Assembly: GCA_025355115.1 (NCBI GenBank)
Contig: JANXLO010000705.1
Span: forward strand, 1 to 5,694
Direction of reading: 5' to 3'
Source: Chthonomonadaceae bacterium
Lineage (GTDB): Bacteria; Armatimonadota; Chthonomonadetes; Chthonomonadales; Chthonomonadaceae
DNA: 5,694 nt
How positions within the stretch are numbered: the stretch's first letter is position 1; each line of letters starts with the position of its first letter. Made by a program: the position numbers and the translations under genes. Shown piece after piece: positions 1 to 4,694 of this stretch. The notes beneath the pieces were generated by a model that had not been told where the DNA came from, did not search any database, and was given only the letters and a program-made list of their open reading frames with translations.

Positions 1-861
1 CGCTTCAACAGCGAATGGCTGGGCAAGCTGAATTTCGCTGAGCTAGTTAAGCTCACTTCCAAGATGACGGTCGCCCGCATACTGGAGCGAGAAGATTTCT
101 CAAACCGAATGGCCGCGCATCAGCCCATCAGCCTGCATGAACTGCTCTATCCGCTCGTCCAAGCCTATGATTCGGTTTGCATAGAGGCGGATATAGAGAT
201 GGGCGGACAGGATCAGACCTTCAATATTCTTGCCGGGCGTGACCTGCAGGAGAAGGAGGGGATGGAGGCGCAGGTCGGCATGTTCATGCCGTTGCTGGTG
301 GGGCTCGATGGCGTCAAGAAAATGAGCAAATCGCTTGGGAACTACGTTGGCGTTTCCGAAGCACCCAACTCGATGTACGGCAAAATACTTTCGCTCTCCG
401 ACGGAATGATGCGGGACTACTTCGTGCTCTGCACGGATGTGCCTATCGAGGAGATCAATGGACTGCTCGGCCAGGCGGAGACAGGTGAGGTGAACCCGAA
501 GCTGGTCAAGTCGCGACTGGCGCGGGAGATCATCACCATCTACCACGGAATGCCCGCGGCGGACGCCGCCGAGACCGAATGGAATCGCATCCACTCCGCC
601 GGGGAACTGCCGAGCGATATGCCCGACGTCACCATCCCAGCCGATGCTGTTAAGAATGGCAACGTCTGGATCTGCAAGCTCCTGACCGTCGCCGGAATGG
701 CGAAAAGCAACGGAGATGCGCGCCGGCTCGTAGAGCAGGGCGGCGTCACGGTGAACGGTGAAAAAATCGACGACCCCAATGCCGAACTCCCGCTCGAAGG
801 TCTCAACGATGCCGTTCTAAGGGTGGGTGCGCGGCGGTACGTTCGACTTCATCTCGCTTGA
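1..861 (+). CDS. tyrS: Tyrosyl-tRNA synthetase, 5'-truncated by the window edge
   Basis: Class I aminoacyl-tRNA synthetase that charges tRNA-Tyr with tyrosine in the cytoplasm. The frame is open from base 1 with no start in view, so 286 C-terminal residues are visible; the Rossmann N-terminus with the HIGH motif (roughly 130 residues) lies off the left edge. In fragment numbering, the tyrosine-pocket signature Y50-x3-Q54-x2-D57 is followed by GGQDQ at 68-72 and an intact KMSKS loop at 107-111 (bases 319-333). An S4 RNA-binding domain fills about residues 222-286 and contains ARRLVEQGGVTVNG. The KMSKS form, as opposed to KFGKT, places it in the TyrZ-like clade of bacterial TyrRS (family knowledge). 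The first ATG in view, at 64, is internal: the codons before it read RFNSEWLGKL, conserved TyrRS sequence. The last 45 bp overlap the end of the convergent protease gene. Identification is firm. Confidence 0.96.
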   Translation, partial: RFNSEWLGKLNFAELVKLTSKMTVARILEREDFSNRMAAHQPISLHELLYPLVQAYDSVCIEADIEMGGQDQTFNILAGRDLQEKEGMEAQVGMFMPLLVGLDGVKKMSKSLGNYVGVSEAPNSMYGKILSLSDGMMRDYFVLCTDVPIEEINGLLGQAETGEVNPKLVKSRLAREIITIYHGMPAADAAETEWNRIHSAGELPSDMPDVTIPADAVKNGNVWICKLLTVAGMAKSNGDARRLVEQGGVTVNGEKIDDPNAELPLEGLNDAVLRVGARRYVRLHLA

Positions 862-2154
862 GAGAGCGAACGCGATGCGCTCCTTCAGGGTTGGGTGGGT
901 GCCGAACCAGAAATGCAGGAGGGCAGGAGGATCGGGGTCGGAGTAGTCGCGCTCGGCGAAGCCGACCATGAGGCGGGCGGTCGCCTCGTGCAGCCCGGTC
1001 GTGCGGAGGCCGAATGCGTCGGCTCTGTGCTCCATGTAACGTGATTCGGCGTTCGCGATGGGATCCTGCGCCAGCAGAAGTAGGTTGCCATAGAGCATCA
1101 AAAGCGGCAGAGCTGCGAGATCGGTCAGTCCTCGCAGCCCTGTCTTTTTTCGGCACTCTCGCTTCTCAATGAGTGGCAGCAAGCGGAAAAAAAGCAGATA
1201 GATTGCGCCTGAGCCAACTGCGCCTGAGAGCAGACCATACCAGACGTGCTTCTCGACATAGTGCCCCAGTTCATGCCCAATCATCGCGAGCAGCTGATCC
1301 TCAGGCAAAGATTGAATGGCGGTGTCATTGATGACGACGCGAGCCGCCGGGCCCACCCCCGTCACATAGGCATTTACATGAGTTGTGCGGAGGCTAGTGT
1401 TTTCCACGAAGACTCTGGCATTCGGCACACCCGCCCGATTCGCCAGAGCCAAAATCTTGCCTCGCAACGGGCTGTCGCCGAGGGGTGTGTATGTGTTGAA
1501 CAGCGGCGCGATGATCATGGGCTCTAGTATGAGAATGCCGACCAGGAGCGGCAGCGTCATGCCCCACAGCCATAGCCACCATCTGCGCGGGGACCTGTCG
1601 TAGAGCCGGTAGACGAAGGCGAGCAGGGGCACAGCGGCCAGTCCGATTGCCCAGCCTTTTGCACTGTCAAGCAGGTGCATAGCGAGGGGCTCACGCGAGA
1701 ATCCATAGGCCTGCTCTGTCGCGAGAGCCGCCAGTCCTATAGGGAGATGCCATAGCAGGGCGATCAGGGAGAAGAGGCCGTAATACTGGAGAAGAGCACG
1801 AAACGGAGGCGGAGAGTTCGTGTCAGGAACACTTTGGTTCGAGAGGCGATATGCGAAATCCCGGAGGCGTACCGACAGGCCGGAGCGCACGAACAGCCAG
1901 AGACCCAGCAGACCCCACAGAATCCCGCCAAGCCCAATTGTTCGTTGGATCTTTCGGTAAGTGAGCGCGCGGGCAGGCAAGTGAGGCGTGAAAGGGTCGG
2001 AGTGCAAAGTTGCGCTCCGACCCTTTGCAGGAGCAGCGAGTGAAGGCGATCCCTGCTGCGCAAGAAGGGGAGAGGGCAGGAGCCAAAGGCATAAAATCAG
2101 CACCCAGGGAATGAGCACAAACAGTCGAAGATTCTGAATCCTGACGAACGACAT
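817..2154 (-). CDS. M48 family (Ste24/CAAX prenyl protease-like) membrane zinc metalloprotease
   Basis: Predicted membrane zinc endopeptidase of 445 residues. The zinc site is complete: HELGH at 294-298 (bases 1261-1275) and the third ligand E375 in SRYMEHRADAF, with E375-x3-D379 as in M48A/Ste24 enzymes. A conserved GTHPTLKERI lies near the C-terminus at 418-427. Residues 10-32 form a signal peptide or first membrane helix ending LLAQQ. Further hydrophobic segments lie near 72-90, 121-146, 165-183, 191-215, 305-325 and 345-362, matching the multi-spanning Ste24 architecture. Bacterial members are usually linked to membrane-protein quality control; the substrate here is unknown. The frame is open to 2259, but I chose the ATG at 2154 because it begins the signal peptide and clears the upstream tpx gene; no strong Shine-Dalgarno site precedes it. 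The post-signal linker (43-55) is encoded by a palindrome. The tail after about residue 431 overlaps tyrS. Confidence 0.9.
   Translation of the reverse strand: MSFVRIQNLRLFVLIPWVLILCLWLLPSPLLAQQGSPSLAAPAKGRSATLHSDPFTPHLPARALTYRKIQRTIGLGGILWGLLGLWLFVRSGLSVRLRDFAYRLSNQSVPDTNSPPPFRALLQYYGLFSLIALLWHLPIGLAALATEQAYGFSREPLAMHLLDSAKGWAIGLAAVPLLAFVYRLYDRSPRRWWLWLWGMTLPLLVGILILEPMIIAPLFNTYTPLGDSPLRGKILALANRAGVPNARVFVENTSLRTTHVNAYVTGVGPAARVVINDTAIQSLPEDQLLAMIGHELGHYVEKHVWYGLLSGAVGSGAIYLLFFRLLPLIEKRECRKKTGLRGLTDLAALPLLMLYGNLLLLAQDPIANAESRYMEHRADAFGLRTTGLHEATARLMVGFAERDYSDPDPPALLHFWFGTHPTLKERIAFALSSEMKSNVPPRTHP
1991..2026. repeat. 36-bp near-perfect palindrome inside the M48 protease gene
   Basis: Arms AAAGGGTCGGAG (1991-2002) and CTCCGACCCTTT (2015-2026) are perfect 12-bp reverse complements. 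Inside them, one mismatched pair (T2003/G2014) is followed by a further 4-bp stem, GCAA/TTGC, around a 2-base centre AG. It encodes residues 43-55 of the protease, a low-complexity linker between the signal peptide and the first domain helix. The unit is 36 bp, exactly 12 codons, so gain or loss would keep the frame. No T-run follows on either strand, so it is not a standard terminator. An in-frame dispersed palindromic element is one explanation. Confidence 0.85.
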
Positions 2155-2194
2155 AAGGAATTTAGTCCCCGATCCCTGGGCTTCAGCCCCTGAC
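2155..2194. repeat. Hairpin-rich spacer between tpx and the M48 gene
   Basis: This 40-bp spacer contains GGGC-TTCA-GCCC (about 2178-2189), and a second GGGC (2200-2203) just inside the tpx end can pair with the same middle GCCC, so two alternative small stems are possible. No T-tract follows on the minus strand, so it does not look like an intrinsic terminator. It resembles short intergenic hairpin repeats that are dispersed in some genomes, but copy number cannot be judged from one copy. It also holds the leader of the protease gene, where the only purine-rich stretch is a poorly placed GGGGA. Confidence 0.35.
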
Positions 2195-2710
2195 CTAAAG
2201 GGCAGCCAACGCCGCGTCGTAGTTAGGCTCGCTGGAGATTTCAGGCACATACTCCACATGCTTTAGTAGACCGTCCGAGCCAATGACGAAGATCGATCGG
2301 GACAGAATGCGGCTCATGGGGCCATCCGCGATCAGAACCCCGTACGCTTTTCCGAAACTGACGTCGCGATGGTCGGAGGCGCACTGCAGCTTTTCCAGCC
2401 CTTCCGCGCCGCAGAATCGAGCCTGCGCGAACGGAAGATCGGTGCTGACGGTCACGACTGCGACATCGTCGGGGAGCGCAGCCGCCTTTTCGTTGAATTT
2501 CTTGGTCTGGATCGCGCATACGGAAGTATCCACGGAAGGGACTACGGAGAGCAGCAGGGTTTTGCCTGCGAACTGCGCAAGGCTGACATCTGTCAGGCCT
2601 GTGGCAGTGCGTTTCTGGAGTAGGAAATCTGGGGCTTTGTCGCCGACCTTGAGTTCGGGGCCATCGAGCGGAATGGGAGCGCCGTGAAGGGCAGTCGTTC
2701 GTTCAGACAT
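2195..2710 (-). CDS. tpx: Thiol peroxidase (atypical 2-Cys peroxiredoxin, Tpx family)
   Basis: Thioredoxin-dependent peroxidase that reduces H2O2 and organic hydroperoxides in the cytoplasm; 171 residues, the usual Tpx size. The peroxidatic site is T62-S-V-C65 within SVVPSVDTSVC, matching Thr58/Cys61 of E. coli Tpx. The resolving cysteine is C100 in ARFCGAEGL (E. coli Cys95), giving the intramolecular disulfide of atypical 2-Cys enzymes. R138 in LSRSIFVI matches the active-site arginine. An additional C110 (KLQCASD) has no family role that I know of. A TTG at 2746 would add 12 residues, but the ATG at 2710 follows a good GGAGAA Shine-Dalgarno site with a 9-base spacer and gives the standard N-terminus, MSERTTALHG. 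It lies 53 bp after the YbjQ-like gene and 40 bp before the protease gene, both on the same strand. Confidence 0.95.
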   Translation of the reverse strand: MSERTTALHGAPIPLDGPELKVGDKAPDFLLQKRTATGLTDVSLAQFAGKTLLLSVVPSVDTSVCAIQTKKFNEKAAALPDDVAVVTVSTDLPFAQARFCGAEGLEKLQCASDHRDVSFGKAYGVLIADGPMSRILSRSIFVIGSDGLLKHVEYVPEISSEPNYDAALAAL

Positions 2711-2719
2711 GAGGGATGC

Positions 2720-2725
2720 TTCTCC
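2720..2725 (-). promoter_or_regulatory. Ribosome binding site of tpx
   Basis: GGAGAA on the minus strand lies 9 bases before the ATG at 2710. It favours this start over the in-frame TTG at 2746. Confidence 0.7.
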
Positions 2726-2742
2726 TGTTAAGTGTTTTTGTT

Positions 2743-2764
2743 GCAAGTTCGGATTCCGACTTGC
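2743..2764. repeat. Inverted repeat between the YbjQ-like gene and tpx
   Basis: GCAAG-T-TCGG-ATT-CCGA-CTTGC forms a 9-bp stem with one bulged T and a 3-base loop. It touches the stop codon of the YbjQ-like gene. On the minus strand the bases that follow are A-rich rather than T-rich, so it is not a classical terminator. It could be an mRNA processing or stability hairpin, or a protein-binding site upstream of tpx. Confidence 0.5.
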
Positions 2765-3189
2765 TACCGTCCGGTATCTTGTGGGCGAACGGTTCTATTG
2801 TCGCTCACATCGAGCACTACCTGTCCTCGGCTGCCGCCGGGCGGCGGGCCAGCATAGCGGATCGCCGTTCCGATCGCCGTGACCTCCATCCACTCGCCGC
2901 CATGCAAATAGTCTATGCGAAGATCCACGCCGATCACCCCGTCCGCGCCAAGCGCATCGGCCTCCGCCTGCATCCGCGCCAGCGCCAACTCACGAGCGTC
3001 GTACATCAGACGTGAGACATCCTGCACCTCACCGCGGAAGGCTCCCTTGAGGTTGGCAAGCCAGCCGCCGAACGCTCCCATCGAGTAGACGCAGTTCCCG
3101 AACACCAGCCCAAGCGGCTGGTAGCCCTTGTCCACGATTAGCCAGAACTCCTGCCCGCTCAGATCGGATGTGAATGCGCGTCCTGCCAT
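2764..3189 (-). CDS. YbjQ/UPF0145-like (heavy-metal-binding domain) protein
   Basis: Protein of 141 residues with no signal peptide or clear membrane helix, so probably cytoplasmic. The core FRGEVQDVSRLMYDARELALARMQAEADALGADGVIGVDLRID, at about 51-93, matches the YbjQ/UPF0145 family (PF01906), with its typical 'ALGAD.V.GV' strand-turn. The family is named heavy-metal-binding, but its biochemical role is not established. The N-terminal 50 residues, including FWLIVDKGYQPLGLVFGNCVYSMGAFGGW, look like the long subgroup that extends the basic domain of about 105 residues. The C-terminal 25 residues are Gly/Pro-rich and probably disordered. The ATG at 3189 is preceded by GAGGAG with a 6-base spacer, which decides it over the upstream in-frame start at 3243. 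It is the first gene of the minus-strand run and is divergent from the iron regulator. A metal-related role is inferred from family name and context only. Confidence 0.8.
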   Translation of the reverse strand: MAGRAFTSDLSGQEFWLIVDKGYQPLGLVFGNCVYSMGAFGGWLANLKGAFRGEVQDVSRLMYDARELALARMQAEADALGADGVIGVDLRIDYLHGGEWMEVTAIGTAIRYAGPPPGGSRGQVVLDVSDNRTVRPQDTGR

Positions 3190-3195
3190 AGTGTG

Positions 3196-3201
3196 CTCCT
3201 C
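3196..3201 (-). promoter_or_regulatory. Ribosome binding site of the YbjQ-like gene
   Basis: GAGGAG on the minus strand, 6 bases before the ATG at 3189, close to ideal. It fixes this start and rejects the 18-residue upstream extension. Confidence 0.75.
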
Positions 3202-3282
3202 GCTGCGGTTCCCGAATGATCGCTTCTCACTGGTACTACGCATTCAAGCATGTCAAGTGCGGCAATGACGGTCAACTTCTTG

Positions 3283-3304
3283 TTTTTTAGACAAGGCTAA
3301 AAAA
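3283..3304. promoter_or_regulatory. Candidate DtxR/MntR-family operator
   Basis: A 22-bp inverted repeat of the form TTTTTTAGnC-nn-GnCTAAAAAA: the outer 8 bp of each half are perfect complements, and position 10 also pairs with 13. A-rich/T-rich flanks around TTAG...CTAA are typical of operators for DtxR, MntR and SirR-like metalloregulators. It lies between the divergent YbjQ-like gene and the DtxR-type gene, about 15 bp upstream of the -35 box of the plus-strand promoter. Autoregulation by the adjacent regulator is the simplest reading. It could also act on the minus-strand genes. Confidence 0.7.
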
Positions 3305-3318
3305 ATTGTGCGCACTGC

Positions 3319-3348
3319 TTGACTTCAGCGCGCTTGGGATGATACAAT
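3319..3348 (+). promoter_or_regulatory. Sigma-70-like promoter for the regulator gene
   Basis: The -35 TTGACT (3319-3324), an 18-base spacer and the -10 TACAAT (3343-3348), preceded by TG for an extended -10. The predicted transcription start is near 3355, about 33 bases before the chosen ATG at 3388. A DtxR-like half-site, TTAGGTTA, overlaps the end of the -10 and runs towards the start (3348-3355). I found no equally convincing promoter for the minus-strand genes: a TTGACA at 3256-3251 has no matching -10 at a normal distance. Confidence 0.65.
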
Positions 3349-3372
3349 TAGGTTACAAGACGAATGCATTTC

Positions 3373-3377
3373 AGGAG
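3373..3377 (+). promoter_or_regulatory. Ribosome binding site of the DtxR-type gene
   Basis: AGGAG lies 10 bases before the ATG at 3388. The upstream in-frame ATG at 3364 has no Shine-Dalgarno site and would sit only about 9 bases after the predicted transcription start, so 3388 is preferred. Confidence 0.55.
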
Positions 3378-3387
3378 TGTAGAGGCG

Positions 3388-4122
3388 ATGCCCGCAAGAG
3401 AGACAAGAGAAGTGATGCTGAGGGTTCCGGCGACCTGCCGTCCCAAGGCGGTGCGAGACCGGGAGAAGCACGAGCTTACGGAGAGCATCGAGGAGTATAC
3501 CGAAGGCATCTATCGGCTTCAGGAGGAGATGGAGGTGGTCAGCACAGGCGATATCGCCAAGTACATGTGCGTCGCCCCGGCCTCCGTCACCACTATGCTG
3601 AAGCGACTGGCTGAGATTGGACTTGTCGAGCACACGCCCTATCAGGGCGTTCGCCTTACCGAGAAGGGCGAAGTCCTCTCCGTCTCACTGCTCCGCAAGC
3701 ACCGGCTGGTAGAGAGAATGCTGGTCGATTTCCTGGAGTTGCCCTGGGAGGATGTCCACGATCTTGCCTGCAAACTAGAGCACTATTTGAGCGAAGATGT
3801 GGCGGATCGAATCGCAAAAGCGATGAACTATCCGACGACATGCCCGCACGGCAATCCGGTGGACGCCACTGAAAAAGACAATGCCCGCCGCCTCGCTGAG
3901 TGCGCCGTCGGGGAGAAACTGATCGTCGCCAGAATCAGCGATGAGCGCCTTGAGTTCCTCACCTATGTCATGGAAATAGGCCTGCTGCCGCAGACACCGG
4001 TGTCCGTCAAAGCCAGAACCCCGTTCGGCGACGTGATGACGCTGCGCGTCGAAGGGCGCGATGAGGCAATCGCCATCGGGCGTGACGTTGCAAACAGCAT
4101 CTTTGTCCATGTGCAGGCATAG
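3388..4122 (+). CDS. DtxR/IdeR-type metal-dependent transcriptional regulator
   Basis: DNA-binding metalloregulator of 244 residues, probably an Fe(II) sensor controlling the adjacent feoAB. Residues about 30-95 form the winged helix-turn-helix, with recognition region APASVTTMLKRLAEIGLVEH. About 96-165 form the metal-binding and dimerisation domain, and about 175-244 an SH3-like FeoA-type domain. Ligands align with DtxR at constant spacing: H105/E109/H124 match the ancillary H79/E83/H98, and C128/E131/H132 match the primary C102/E105/H106. E36 replaces Met10. A Cys at the 102 position is usual for DtxR/IdeR, whereas B. subtilis MntR has Glu there, which favours iron over manganese; E36 and E39, however, resemble the Asp8/Glu11 pair of MntR. 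The first 30 residues (basic and charged) are extra compared with DtxR; in-frame alternatives are ATG 3415 and GTG 3451. A near-palindromic operator and a promoter lie just upstream. Confidence 0.92.
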   Translation: MPARETREVMLRVPATCRPKAVRDREKHELTESIEEYTEGIYRLQEEMEVVSTGDIAKYMCVAPASVTTMLKRLAEIGLVEHTPYQGVRLTEKGEVLSVSLLRKHRLVERMLVDFLELPWEDVHDLACKLEHYLSEDVADRIAKAMNYPTTCPHGNPVDATEKDNARRLAECAVGEKLIVARISDERLEFLTYVMEIGLLPQTPVSVKARTPFGDVMTLRVEGRDEAIAIGRDVANSIFVHVQA

Positions 4123-4210
4123 GTGACATCGGCTTCGAGTGGCTTTTGACCGCCGGTTTGTACACAAGAAAATTTCAGTTCGGGCAGAAGGAAACTTCTC
4201 AGCTCGGTTT

Positions 4211-4242
4211 ACGTCATAAAATAGACGTGAGCGTGACGCTCA
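4211..4242. repeat. Nested inverted repeats in the feoA leader
   Basis: Two adjacent dyads occupy the 167-bp gap between the regulator gene and feoA. ACGTC-N8-GACGT (4211-4215/4224-4228) brackets a TAAAAT hexamer (4217-4222). It is followed by TGAGCGT-G-ACGCTCA (4228-4242), a perfect 7+1+7 palindrome. If TAAAAT is a -10 box, the palindrome lies on the transcription start, where a repressor would bind; no good -35 lies 16-19 bases upstream of it. Neither dyad resembles a DtxR or Fur box. The rest of the gap holds a weaker possible promoter, TTGACC (4146-4151) with GAAAAT (4168-4173), and no clear terminator. Confidence 0.55.
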
Positions 4243-4289
4243 TATCGCATTTTCGCACTGAAACAGACAGATTGGGGACGGATTCTCGA

Positions 4290-4694
4290 ATGCACCCCTC
4301 CGATAACAGACCGCATTGCAAAACCCGCAATCTTCTCGACTGGCTCCGTGGACAGAAGCAGCGCGATCGCTTCGCAGACTCCGCGCAGAACGCGCTTGAC
4401 GCGGAGGGCATGACTCCACCCGTAGCGCAGGGCAAAGGAATGCTCTATCGCGCCGGAGTGACGCTTGCCGACCTGAAGCCTGGCGAGTGCGGCACGGTGC
4501 GCCGACTGCTGGGCGCGACTAAGGGACGGCTGCGGCTTTTGGAGATGGGCCTAACGCCCGGCGTGCATATCAAAATGGTGCGAACCGCGGCGTTCGGTGG
4601 CCCTCTGGACATCCTTGTTCGCGGCTATCAGCTCTCGTTGCGTCGTGACGAGGCGGCGTCCGTCTGGCTGGACGACGAGGAGCCTCAAAAATGA
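4290..4694 (+). CDS. feoA: FeoA ferrous iron transport accessory protein
   Basis: Small cytoplasmic SH3-like protein that works with FeoB in Fe(II) import. The FeoA domain covers about residues 57-127 of 134: TLADLKPGECGTVRRLLG, then RLRLLEMGLTPGVHIKMV, then GGPLDILVRGYQLSLRRDEA, which are the standard FeoA blocks. The start is uncertain. ATG 4290 (weak GGGGA, 11 bases upstream) gives a charged, probably disordered 50-residue extension whose codons look like real coding sequence. ATG 4440 (AGGG 7 bases upstream) gives 84 residues, the usual family length. ATG 4410 is also possible, with a purine-rich stretch lying too close. The gene ends in an ATGA overlap with feoB, which implies translational coupling. 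It lies 167 bp after the DtxR-type gene, either in its operon or under a leader promoter. Confidence 0.92.
   Translation: MHPSDNRPHCKTRNLLDWLRGQKQRDRFADSAQNALDAEGMTPPVAQGKGMLYRAGVTLADLKPGECGTVRRLLGATKGRLRLLEMGLTPGVHIKMVRTAAFGGPLDILVRGYQLSLRRDEAASVWLDDEEPQK

Noticed and set aside
2155..2259. Longer protease reading frame starting at 2259
   Set aside because: It would overlap the tpx coding end by about 65 bp and place 35 non-hydrophobic residues before a clear signal peptide that begins at the ATG at 2154.
2283..2687. 134-codon open frame on the plus strand opposite tpx
   Set aside because: It lies fully antisense to a well-supported Tpx gene, its product has no recognisable family, and it follows the high G+C third-position bias of the real gene.
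2743..2764. The hairpin as an intrinsic terminator
   Set aside because: Downstream bases on the minus strand are A-rich and on the plus strand mixed; neither has the needed T-tract directly after the stem.
2830..2853. GC-rich inverted repeat (CCGCC/GGCGG) in the YbjQ-like gene
   Set aside because: It is explained by consecutive Pro and Gly codons in the C-terminal tail, and no T-run follows it.
4158..4167. TTGT-AC-ACAA dyad after the regulator gene
   Set aside because: Only 4-bp arms; too short to distinguish from chance, and no neighbouring element supports it.
4146..4289. FeoA start at the TTG at 4146
   Set aside because: It would add 48 more residues of non-family sequence across the nested inverted repeats, without a supporting ribosome binding site.
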